Source: Ampelomyces quisqualis (taxonomy: Eukaryota > Ascomycota > Dothideomycetes > Pleosporales > Phaeosphaeriaceae). Taken from it: 64,000 nt of DNA. Under the pieces are notes generated by a model. It was not told the origin of the DNA. It did not search any database and saw only the letters and a list, made by a program, of their open reading frames with translations. This document shows positions 55,008 through 64,000 of the stretch, piece by piece. Position 1 is the stretch's first letter; each line of letters starts with the position of its first letter. A program made the position numbers and the translations under genes. The stretch is taken from NCBI GenBank assembly GCA_018398575.1, contig JAGTXZ010000021.1, positions 186,001 through 250,000 on the forward strand. The letters run 5' to 3'.

Positions 55008-56666
55008 ATGTCGCTGTCTTCAGCACGATGGTCGTTGCGCCTGCCCCGACAGTGCATACAACATTTCGCAACCCGCACGACGCCGCCGCCGCCATCACGT
55101 GGCCCGCGTAGCCGTCTACCCAAGCACGTTCCGATACAGCGAAGAGGACCAGCATACCCGTCCAGGCAACCCGGCAAGGATCCGGATCCCACACCGAAAA
55201 CCTCCAACGAACCGCCCAAAGACGCTGCCGCCGAGGCCTCGAAAGTCGATGCCGTGTCAAACGCGCTCGCGACAACACCGCAGGGAGAGAATAGTCTTCT
55301 GTCGCCCGTCTACATGCCCGAAGACCCCGATGGCGTCCTCAAAGAGACACACCCGGTCATGCGCCTGCTCGACAACTCAACCCTCATCATCCAGCGCCAG
55401 CTTGAGATGATGAACGTGCTCATGGGCTTTGAGCAGGCGAACCGCTATGTCATCATGGATCCGCGTGGCAACCACATTGGCTATCTGGCGGAGCAGGAAC
55501 ACGGCGTAGGCAACGCCGTGGCCCGCCAGATGCTCAAGACACATCGGAGCTTCACAACACATGTATTTGACAAGGAAGAAAAGGAGGTGCTAAGGTTCCA
55601 CAGGCCATTCAGCTGGATCAGTAGCAGAATCAGGGTCTACGACGCCATTGGCAAAGACGTCCCTGCATACACCACATCTAGCAGCTTACAAGGGACAAGT
55701 GTTGGTAGCATAGCCCTCCAGACTAGCGCCAACATTTCGAGCATACCCTTGCAAGACATGAGGATTATTGGTGCAGCAGAGCAAGAGTGGGCGCCGTTAC
55801 GACGCAAGTACAACATGTTCCTCGCACGAAACCTCGACAATAGCCCTGCCGCACCGCATACACCACAAATCGCATCCGGCGACTTGCCACTATCGAGCTC
55901 GAAAGCCGTGGCGGTAGCCGAGGGCGACACGCGCGAAGTCGGTATGCGGCAGTTTGCACGTGTAGACGAACCCTTCCTTTCGTGGGACTTTGGCTTGAAG
56001 TCGGAAGACAGCCGCCTTCTTGGCTCCGTAAACCGCAACTTTGCCGGTTTCGCACGCGAAATCTTCACCGACACTGGTGTATATGCCCTTCGCATGGACT
56101 CTGCTGGCACAGAAGCGGAACAGTCGGGGCCTGTGTCTGGTATGACTCTTGACCAGCGCGCTGTCATGCTCGCAACGGCTGTCAGCATCGACTTCGACTA
56201 CTTCAGTCGGCACAGCGGCTCCGGCATCGGAGGCATGTGGCCGTTGTGGATGCCATGGTGGGGAGGTGGCGAGGCTGCCGGCGGAGCAGCAGCCGGCGAA
56301 GCTGGAGCCGTTGGTGCAGCAGGCGAGTCAGGTATCGCATCTGAGGCAGGTGCTGCTGCGCGAGAAATGGGACAAGGTGGGGCCATGGCAGGTGCAGGAA
56401 CATTGGCGGGCTATGAAGCTATGCAAAGAGGACGAGAAGCTACACAGCAGGCACCCAACGACGATCAGAGCCCGCAAGCAGGAACCTCGGATCCGTATCT
56501 CAACAATCCCGGACAGCAGTCGGGACTACCTGGAGATGAAGGCCTTTGGGGCCAGACCAAAGACCCTTGGGCACAAGATGATAGTCCTGAGCAGGATCCT
56601 TGGGGTTCGCAAGGAGGAGGCGATGGCGGTGGCGGGGGAGATTCTGATTGGGGCGATTGGTTTTGA
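55008..56666 (+). CDS. AIM25: Phospholipid scramblase-family mitochondrial protein (Aim25-like)
   Basis: A single exon encodes 552 residues. The N-terminus is Arg/Ser/Pro-rich (SLSSARWSLRLPRQCIQHFATRTT), consistent with mitochondrial import. The scramblase domain runs from about residue 120 to 390: PVMRLLDNSTLIIQRQLEMMNVLMGFEQANRYVI, EVLRFHRPFSWISSRIRVYD, FLSWDFGLKSEDSRLLGSVNRNFAGFAREIFTDTGVYALRMD, and RAVMLATAVSIDFDYFSRHS as the last helix. The tail is Gly/Ala-rich and then Asp/Trp/Gly-rich (DSDWGDWF), probably disordered. The family may move lipids between leaflets; in yeast its exact activity is unsettled. Confidence 0.88.
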   Translation: MSLSSARWSLRLPRQCIQHFATRTTPPPPSRGPRSRLPKHVPIQRRGPAYPSRQPGKDPDPTPKTSNEPPKDAAAEASKVDAVSNALATTPQGENSLLSPVYMPEDPDGVLKETHPVMRLLDNSTLIIQRQLEMMNVLMGFEQANRYVIMDPRGNHIGYLAEQEHGVGNAVARQMLKTHRSFTTHVFDKEEKEVLRFHRPFSWISSRIRVYDAIGKDVPAYTTSSSLQGTSVGSIALQTSANISSIPLQDMRIIGAAEQEWAPLRRKYNMFLARNLDNSPAAPHTPQIASGDLPLSSSKAVAVAEGDTREVGMRQFARVDEPFLSWDFGLKSEDSRLLGSVNRNFAGFAREIFTDTGVYALRMDSAGTEAEQSGPVSGMTLDQRAVMLATAVSIDFDYFSRHSGSGIGGMWPLWMPWWGGGEAAGGAAAGEAGAVGAAGESGIASEAGAAAREMGQGGAMAGAGTLAGYEAMQRGREATQQAPNDDQSPQAGTSDPYLNNPGQQSGLPGDEGLWGQTKDPWAQDDSPEQDPWGSQGGGDGGGGGDSDWGDWF

Positions 56667-57082
56667 AAGCAAGTACCATGAAACATGCAACGCCACTTGA
56701 ATGTAGAGATACAATACCCAACTCAGTTCCCAAGACCAGTGAAACTTCTCCGTCGTCATGAGGTACGCTTTGATGATGGAGTCACGCGGATGCTAATAAT
56801 GCTGTTATTCACTCTGAACTAAGGCTCATTGCTAGCCCAAGCCCCAATTGGTATTGTTCCATGCGTTCACAACCACGTCGTCCTACAAGCAAAGCCGGAC
56901 TTTGCTACGTCTTTTGCATCGCGACCAACAGGAAGACCACTCGTACAGACCGAATTGCTGTTCCATGGCATGCAAGTGAGTAAGGCACCATGGATTTACC
57001 CATCCGACCCAGCACTTCCAGAATTCCCGGCGTATGAACGAACGTCTCAGGCCGCAACCTTGGTAAACATGGCACGCGAAAC
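56667..57082. other. Intergenic between convergent genes
   Basis: AIM25 and the methyltransferase end toward each other here; no further feature is seen. Confidence 0.55.
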
Positions 57083-58606
57083 TCAAGGCTTGCGGCCATG
57101 TATGATCCAGAAATTCCAATACGCGTGGAGTTTCCTATTCTTCAGATCCGCCCTCATGGCCGCCGCAAAGACCTGGACTTCTTCGATCGACCAACCCAAA
57201 GCTCTTGTGAACAGTGCAAGACACATGCTCTCAGCGCCCCAATTGAAGTTCTCACTAACCCACTTGCCCAGCTCCTTGAATTTCTTGTCTTTTGGCCATG
57301 TGTTGATCGGCCACTTGACAGGCGTAGCAACGACATCTACGAATCCTGAGCGCTGCATCATATCCGGCACGTGTGCTACCGCGTCGAGTGGGAAGCCTGC
57401 TTTCTGGGCGCCATCATGCATGTAATTGTGCCAGCGGACGAGTGTAGAGTTTGTGGGGAGTGAACCATCGTCACACCTGATCACAAGATCAATGTCGTGT
57501 AGTTCGAGGTGGCCACCAGGTTCGAGGAACTCGAAACATTGGTCAATGTAGCGTGGCCAGTCTGTGAAAGCGCCACACATCATCTGCGAGTGGATGTAGT
57601 CGAATTTCCGAGAGAAGGTCCAGTCTTGCTCGAGATCATCGATCTCGAAATTGAGGTTCGGCGGGACGCTGGAGCGGCGGTGTCAGTACGAACAAGTCAA
57701 AGCTCTTGAGGGCCTTACTTGTGCGGTTGTACCGGAGCCAAGTCGACGCCGAGTACTTCGATCTCGGGATGTGCATCGGCTGGTAATTGGAGTCAATCTG
57801 AAGTATAGCAAGGAACGGCTTGGACATTACCAAAGTCAATTGCCCAGATGCCAGTACCACAACCAACATCGAGAGCTCGATTTACGTGTTTGATAGGTGC
57901 GACGTACTGCTTTTGGTTGAGAGAGAGCCATACGATGTGGTGTTGAAAGTCTGCAAAGATCAGTCATTCCGATATCACTTGTTTCGCCGGACACACCTAG
58001 ACGCTCCCTTTCTTCCTGCGAGATGTGTCAGCAAAAAAAAGGCCTTCACTTGGAAATGTGGTGTTACCTCGTCCATAGGAAGGACATATTCTAACAGTCA
58101 CAGTCAGCGCCTGTTGAGATCAGACAGCTCTGTCTCCAGTCTGTCCTCGTACTTGCCGAAGCTACACAGGAATGCGCCATGTCATTCGGCTGTGGCGGTG
58201 CGACACGCCGAGAAGTACAACAAGCCTACTTACTGGCTTCGAGATATCCCGAGTACTCCCGACCATGTATCCTCACTTCCTTGATCAAATCGTCTCGAAG
58301 GGAGGCGGTAGAGCTCCCGCCCAACTATCGAGTCATCACGTGATAAGCATGCGCTAGGCCGCAGTGATGGCATGATGGTGCGGGATGTCACTCACGCTCT
58401 CGATGGCCGAATCGCCGTCGTCAAAGTCGGAGCCCGTATCAACGCTCTACGGGCCGTCAGAATAAAGTTCACAAGTTACAAGGCGCGAAGTGGGCACCCC
58501 GGGGGCTGTGGATACTGACAGAGTCGGGCTCAAGTGGGGCCATGGGCCCGATTCCTAGCTCATTGCTGGTGGATGAAAGCAGGTCGTCAGATCCGAGCGT
58601 TGCCAT
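57083..58606 (-). CDS. LaeA-like SAM-dependent methyltransferase
   Basis: My model has eight exons (58606-58520, 58446-58396, 58324-58234, 58090-58068, 58015-57997, 57950-57831, 57779-57719, 57668-57083), which sum to 345 residues in one frame. Motif I ALDVGCGTGIWAIDFA spans an exon join. LGVDLAPVQP, PPNLNFEIDDLEQDW, FDYIHSQMMCGAFTDW, LEPGGHLELHDID and the end YWNFWIIHGRKP are typical of LaeA-like proteins, which regulate or tailor secondary metabolism. The Ser/Asp-rich start (SDFDDGDSAIES, SSTASLRDDL) fits too. The first donor (GTCAGT) is the least sure. True LaeA is only one member of a large family; this is probably a paralogue. Confidence 0.84.
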
Positions 58607-58842
58607 GCTTCGAGTGTGCAATGTCCATGTGCAGCGCTGCCAGGGCTGTCTTGTCTGCTGCCGACGGCTGGAATGTTGTGGGATGAATCTGCGGAGGGCG
58701 AGTGCAATTAGCCGCAAGGCTTGGCTGCCGGGGTCGTCGTTCTCAGCCCGGATTCTCGCTGTCCAGCCCAACTCCCCGGGTCCGTCCCACGAACTCGTCC
58801 ACAAGAACCGTGCTACACGTTGGCACGCCGGGTTTCACATCG
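58607..58842. promoter_or_regulatory. Shared promoter of LaeA-like methyltransferase and P450
   Basis: The start codons at 58606 (minus) and 58843 (plus) lie 236 bp apart, so the two genes are likely co-regulated. No further motif is assigned. Confidence 0.6.
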
Positions 58843-60672
58843 ATGCTGACAATCAACACAGTCACGCTGGCGATTGGCGTGCTAAGCGCAGCTCTGGTTG
58901 CTCTTCTTGTCCACGTGGTGTCGCAGTGGCGCCGCCTCTCACACGTCCCTGGCCCTCGATTTGCATCCCTCTCCAAGGGATGGATGGTCAAGGAAGCGCT
59001 CCAGGGTCGGCAGCCAATCTCGTTCAAGCAAGTCAACGACAAATATGGTACGACTCTCTGCAACATAGCTGCTGCGTCAAGGTTGATGGGTTGACGGATA
59101 TTCCGTAGGATCGCTTGCAAGAGTTGGTCCGAATGAGCTCATCACGGACGACCCAGAGGTCCTGCGGAGGATGATGGCGGCCCGCTCCGAGTATACGAGA
59201 GGCCATTGTAAGCAATTGCGGCCTTTCCAGGCCGAAGCCAGCTCAAGCTGTTTGTGTAGGGTACAGTGCCATGAAGTTCGATCCTACGCGCGACAACTTG
59301 TTTTCGATGCGCGATGAGACCGCGCACACCAAATTGCGCAGCAAGATGGCTGCGGGCGTACGTTCTTCTTTTCGAGCGCGCAAAATCCACCGCTGACATG
59401 GCGGCCAACTACCAGTACTCTGGCAAAGAGAATGAGTCAATGGAGGGTTCCATCGACTTACTCATCGCCACTTTTGTCCACTTGATTGAGTCCAAGTACC
59501 TTTCCACCACTGAAACTTACCGACCCATGGACTTTGGCGAAAAGGCTTCATTCTTCACCCTGGATGTTATTAGTGAATTAGCTTTCGGACAGCGCTTTGG
59601 CTACCTCGAAAACGATCGCGATGTCTACGACTATCTTAAGATCACCAAGACATTTATTCCCATCATGATGGTCCTCGGCGATGTGCCCTCACTAGCAGAT
59701 CTACTCCACTCGCCTTTTCTGCGGGGACTTCTTCCCTCGGAGAGCGATAAGCTCGGCTTTGGTGCCTTCATTGGGTCGGTACTAGATTCCATAGTGCTTC
59801 GTGAAACGCTACTGACGTCTTTGTGTAGTATTGCAAAGAGAGTTGTAGCGCAGCGCTTCGGACGAGATGCCAAGTCTCATCCCGACATGCTGGGTTCTTT
59901 TATTCGCCACGGACTCACGCAAGAAGAAGCATCTGGCGAAGCACTTCTCCAGGTTGTTGCTGGTAGCGACACATCAGCCGGCACGCTTCGCACCGTCATG
60001 CTCAATCTCCTCACAAATCCCACGGCCTACAGCAAGCTGCGAAACGAAATCGCCCATGGTATTGCGAAGGGAAAGATATCGTCACCTATCAAGAATTCCG
60101 AAGCTCGCCAGCTCCCCTACCTTCAGGCTGTCATCAAGGAAGGGCTTCGTCTCATGCCGCCAGCTTCGGGGGCGTTCTTCAAGACGGTGCCCCCTACAGG
60201 AGACACAATTGATGGTAAGTTCATTCCCGGAGGCACACAGATCGGATCATCGCCATTGGGTATACATTGTTCCAAGAAAACATTCGGACCCGATGCAGAC
60301 CATTTCCGGCCCGAACGCTGGATAGAGGCAAGCCCAGAGAAATTTGCCTCCATGTCTAGCACTGTCGATTTGGTCTTCCATTATGGCAAGTATCAATGTC
60401 TCGGCAAGTCGGTAGCGCTGATGGAATTCAACAAGATTTTTGTCGAGGTGAGTCATGTGCTATCTACATGTATAGATACTGACGTCCAATCTAGCTTCTG
60501 AGGAGGTTCAACTTCTCTATTGCCCGGCCAGAGCAACCCACGAAGCTCAAGAACGCTGTAAGTCTGACCCACGCGACCCCTACTTTGTCTAGAACCTTGG
60601 ACTGAAGAATCCATGTAGGGAATTTGGCTCATGGAAGACTTCTGGCTTCGATGCGAATACCTTGAGGTGTAA
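58843..60672 (+). CDS. Cytochrome P450 monooxygenase (microsomal, pisatin-demethylase-like)
   Basis: The exons are 58843-59047, 59109-59207, 59260-59357, 59416-59774, 59829-60447, 60495-60557 and 60619-60672, giving 498 residues. An N-terminal membrane anchor (residues about 3-27) precedes the VPGPRFA hinge. The I-helix AGSDTSAG is at about 299-306, the ExxR of the K-helix at Glu358-Arg361, FRPERW follows, and the heme loop FHYGKYQCLG has the axial Cys444. It would oxidise a hydrophobic small molecule in the ER with a P450 reductase. The resemblance to the CYP57/pisatin-demethylase-type group is by eye only. The 54-bp intron 4 is in frame and open, so its retention would add 18 residues. Confidence 0.92.
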
Positions 60673-61075
60673 GTTTTGATCTAGGAAAGTGGCTTGGAAT
60701 CAGTATGATATCAATATGCCGTATTGGCATGGCATTGATATTTAATCTTGGCATGCAGCGATCCTTACGGTGTTCGGGGCTCCGAACTGTCAAGGCTACG
60801 AATGCTGATGATGGATTTTTGATGGCTTGGGTGAAAAAACATAATGCTGATTTTCCAGTTTTTGGTGAGATGGTTTTCTGGGAGAGTGAGCAATTCATGC
60901 TATTCATACCCGCACAAAGAGCAGTCTTCATAGGAGTTGATGATACGAACAATTAACGCTTAGGAATACAAGAAATCGCAATGAACAGGATCACACCGAA
61001 CAACAAAACATGCCCCCCTTGAGCACGCAACCCCCTTCCCTTCAAACATTCACTTCCGCCCCAGACGCGGATGAT
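60673..61075. other. Intergenic, nothing recognised
   Basis: A minus-strand frame at 60629-60952 overlaps the P450 end and has no protein character. Confidence 0.5.
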
Positions 61076-61708
61076 CTACATCCAAATCTTGTGCATCGCT
61101 GAGTGTCGGCCTCCCCAACGAACATCTGTATACTTGACAACCACAAGTCTCATCCCTGACGTCGCGCCGGCCGCACGCCTCGCACTCACCGCCATCTCAA
61201 CCCACCGTCCCCATTTGTCGCCCGACGAAGCAGGCACTTGAACCACCACCCGCCCAATCCCTACCTCCCCCACCCCCCCGCCCAAACCATGCACAACATG
61301 CCGATTCACCCACCTCACATTATCCATCCCAAAAGCCACACCCCCTTCCTCATGAAACGTCAGCGCCACGCACGCAAAGTACATGCGAAACAAGAGCCGC
61401 AGCACGCGCTCCGCCGGCCCCAACGCACACTGATCCGAAAAGACGTTTGTCGACAAAGAGATGCGTACACTGCACGACCCGAGGCGAGAAAAGCACGCTT
61501 GTAGGACGCGTACACCGGGCGTTTGCGTCTGGAAGCGGTGGAGGAAAGAGGCTTGGGCCAGGGTGGATTCGTGGGTGGATTCGGAGTGGATGGTTTTGCA
61601 GGAGAGATGGAGGTTGATGGAGGTGGATGGGGGGACGGCGGGGGCGGCGCAGTATGTGTAGATGGCGTTTCGGAGTTCGCGTGGGAGGTGGAGGAATGGG
61701 AAGGGCAT
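61076..61708 (-). CDS. Small 2EXR-like fungal protein
   Basis: A single exon encodes 210 residues. FPFLHLPRELRNAIYTYC at residues 2-19 is the signature of the 2EXR/F-box-like family common in filamentous ascomycetes. It is followed by LHLSCKTIHSES, the usual second block. The rest shows no domain. Related proteins occur in large, fast-evolving families of unknown function. A protein interaction role is inferred from the F-box likeness. Confidence 0.72.
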   Translation of the reverse strand: MPFPFLHLPRELRNAIYTYCAAPAVPPSTSINLHLSCKTIHSESTHESTLAQASFLHRFQTQTPGVRVLQACFSRLGSCSVRISLSTNVFSDQCALGPAERVLRLLFRMYFACVALTFHEEGGVAFGMDNVRWVNRHVVHGLGGGVGEVGIGRVVVQVPASSGDKWGRWVEMAVSARRAAGATSGMRLVVVKYTDVRWGGRHSAMHKIWM

Positions 61709-62124
61709 TTGCGTGATGAGGGGAGAGGGGGTAATGATTGAGTGAAGATGGTTGGAACGTGTGGTGATGGAATGGTTGAGAGTGGTAGATTTTACTGGTT
61801 GTGGAGGGTGGCGAAGGGGGATTTGGATAGTGCGGTGGTTCCATGAGTGCCACTTCCCTAGTTACTTTGTTTTCTCCTTGTCAGCGGATCAGGAGAGTAT
61901 ATGATCGAAGCATCGGACCTGATACGCAAATTTGACGACAAAGGCACTGGATGATGGAACTAATACCATTCTCGACATGTATTAATGTGCTAGTCTAGTG
62001 AATTGTTCCGTATCCCCAAGTCCACAAACCATAGTAAACAAAGCAAATGAAGCCGACCGACAACAAAATAAACGAGAGCGTAAGCGACACAGGCAAAATA
62101 TCCATAGTCAAATGGCCCTTCTAC
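61709..62124. other. Intergenic, nothing recognised
   Basis: Upstream of the 2EXR-like gene and downstream of the stop of the next minus-strand gene. No feature is supported. Confidence 0.5.
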
Positions 62125-64000
62125 TCAGCTGAACTGGCTTCGTGCATGAGATTGGGTCAGGCGTTGCGCACTTCCATGTCCCCGAAGGAAACCCATCCTG
62201 CGCCTTATGGATCGAAAGCGGTCGCGAGCACTCTGCGACTCGTCCGAAGTTTGTGGTGTGACGGCCGGTGTAACGCCATCATCATTCGTCGCACACCTCG
62301 GACTCTGAGGAGGGGCATTGTCGACTGCCTCATCGAGTGCCTCCCCATGTTCACCGCCGCTCCTGCTTGCCTCTCGAACGCGATCCTGGTCTTCACTTTC
62401 TAGCCTCTCCAGTTCTGCCAACTTGACCAACAGCGCTTTGATTGATCTCTTCACAACCCTCCTCAAATGTAGGTCATCCTGTGTCAGCTCTCTCTGGCCC
62501 ATTATAGAACCGTCCTGAGGCTCGTCTGGCTTAGTGTGATCGCTGAGCCACTTCTTCAACCGCCTCATTCGCTCACGGAACGACCATTTTGGATCCGTCT
62601 TTTCATCTGGAACGTCTTTTCCTTCAGCCTTTCTTTGCGCGCGCTTCTTGCGAATTTCTCCAACGCGATACTCGAGAAATTTGAGTTGGCACGCCAAATC
62701 GTATTTAGAAGCATGTTTTGGTGGACACGTTCTCACATAATCCCATCGCGGAGGAGGTTCTGTTCCTACGCGAGTAGAAGCCTGGCTCGGCGCTTCGCGC
62801 GATTTGGGACGCTCTGGCTGCTGATTTTGGTTCTGATGTTCCTGTTGCTCGGATGGAGGGGGCTGTGTCTCCACAGCCGGGCTGATCTCTCCTAGAGCAG
62901 TAGATTCCTGTGACGAAGTAGGAAACAGCAACGAAGTATGGTGCCCGTCATGTTCTACCAGTGGCTCAACAGCTCGCATAGCCTCGCCTCGAGTAGTAGG
63001 GCTCCGTGGTGGCGTAGATGTTTGTGAAATGGAAGGCGGCGACGAAGCGTTTCGCTCGAGTGGTGCCGCCGGTAGCTCTACACCTTGCGTATCATGCGTT
63101 CGAACAGCAGAGCTCTCCGGCGACGTTCGGGATTGCAGAGAGGGAAGCGGCATATCCACAGATCCAGTTTGCACAGAATGCAACGATCTAACGATTGGAT
63201 TCGAGAGATGTTCTACACCCGGCAAGAAGTCCGCGCGAGACTTGACAAAACCTGAGCTAGGAGCTTTGCTTCGACCTGAGACCGACTTGGCGTTCATGGG
63301 ATGCGCAAGATGACACAAGTCTGAATCTTGCATTAAGAATTCTGTAATCTGGCTGACCCAAACGTTGATAGGGTATTCGAGAATGTAGATGCAATTCGCT
63401 GGTGGGACACCGTGGGACTGACACTTCTCCAGAATGCTTTCAACGATCTGGTCCGCGACTACTCTTGAGAAGATCCTGCGTAGTACCCATTCAAAGTAGG
63501 CCTCATCTGTTGGACGCTTGTCCAGACCATTCGTGGGTAGCATTTGTTCGGCTTCGCTTGCCACGAAGACACAGAAACATGTCTGCAGCTCAGACTTGTG
63601 GTCGTTCGTGAGAAACTCGGTGAGCTCTCCAGTAAACCAGGCTTCGTACTGGCTTCTGTTTGGAACGATCCAATGTCCTGGATGCTTCCACGAAGTGAAT
63701 TGCTCGGTCTGCCAACATATTTTATTAGAACGTCTCTACATGCTGCACGATCTTTGCCCATACGTACAATCTGAGTATGATCCACGCTCTTTGGAAAAGT
63801 CTTGAGTTTTCCCTGAAGCTTCGCCTTGAAGCTCCACAGTAAGGGCTTCATTCTGGGCGCTGAGGAAGGCTGCATCGGATTGGACAGGGTTGGTGATGGC
63901 TGCATCGGATTGGATAGAGTTGGTGATGGCTGCATCGGGTTGGATAGGTGTAGTGACGGCGACGGCCCGGGCCAGGAACCATTGCTTGCTGGCCGCGAAG
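62125..64000 (-). CDS. Large fungal protein of unknown function (5' end outside window)
   Basis: The last two exons are 64000-63768 and 63708-62125, joined across a 59-bp intron with a GTACGT donor. At least 605 residues are visible and the frame is still open at the right edge. After a Ser/Pro/Asn repeat region comes a folded-looking part: TEQFTSWKHPGHWIVPNRSQYEAWFTGELTEFL, ELQTCFCVFVASEAEQ, EAYFEWVLRRIFSRVVADQIVE. A long Ser/Pro/Gln-rich linker and a basic coiled-coil-like C-terminal part (RVGEIRKKRAQRKAEGKDV; RRVVKRSIKALLVKLAELERLESED) follow. I do not recognise a family. Confidence 0.68.
63871..63960 (-). repeat. 30-bp coding tandem repeat, 3 units
   Basis: The units are 63871-63900, 63901-63930 and 63931-63960. 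Being a multiple of three they encode a ten-residue repeat (MQPSPTLSNP) in the flanking gene. The third unit has drifted most. Confidence 0.85.

Noticed and set aside
57669..58600. Separate small genes suggested by short plus-strand frames at 57509-58357
   Set aside because: The minus strand gives a continuous eight-exon methyltransferase with all splice phases consistent, which accounts for the region.

Overview
The window is nuclear DNA of a filamentous ascomycete. The evidence is short GT-AG introns of about 45-75 bases (two longer ones of 84-143), intron-split housekeeping genes of fungal type (KTR mannosyltransferase, ADE6, GCP5, APC8/CDC23, ERG20, SEN2, AIM25), a DUF6536 membrane protein, a LaeA-like methyltransferase, and a transposon block carrying the C-to-T/G-to-A signature of repeat-induced point mutation (RIP). 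A Dothideomycete, perhaps a member of the Pleosporales, is my best guess; the order is inference.

Layout. Positions 1 to about 11,880 form an AT-rich block with no open gene. It holds two copies of one Ty3/gypsy chromovirus, head to head. Copy 2 (3609-10724, plus strand) is full length, with 299-bp LTRs, a polypurine tract and a 5-bp target duplication. Copy 1 (minus strand) lacks the gag side and runs off the left edge. Both are riddled with TAA/TAG stops. Copy 2 also carries an antisense reading frame between pol and the 3' LTR. The AT-rich character ends within a few bases near 11,880, about 230 bp before an intact ribokinase gene.

From 12.1 to 27.7 kb intact genes alternate with gene relics. 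Intact are ribokinase, an F-box-type protein, ADE6 (FGAM synthase) and a DUF6536 membrane protein. Relics are an MFS anion transporter, the 3' end of a GH7 cellulase, a HET-domain gene and an NmrA-like reductase. From 27.8 to 56.7 kb lies gene-dense housekeeping sequence with many divergent pairs: GCP5/KTR, CDC23/ERG20, AACS/unknown, mitochondrial protein/NAA38 and SEN2/AIM25. Two AT-hook proteins, an amidase and a frameshifted J-domain gene are also present.

From 57.0 to 60.7 kb an eight-exon LaeA-like methyltransferase and a seven-exon cytochrome P450 diverge from a 236-bp promoter, a possible small secondary-metabolism or detoxification unit. The right end holds a small 2EXR-like protein and the 3' part of a large unknown gene with a 30-bp coding repeat.

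Functional themes: purine synthesis (ADE6), isoprenoid and ketone metabolism (ERG20, AACS), the microtubule and cell cycle machinery (GCP5, CDC23), tRNA splicing (SEN2), N-terminal acetylation (NAA38) and glycosylation (KTR). I see no rRNA, tRNA or CRISPR array. Exon borders were read by eye from splice signals, frame continuity and family resemblance.
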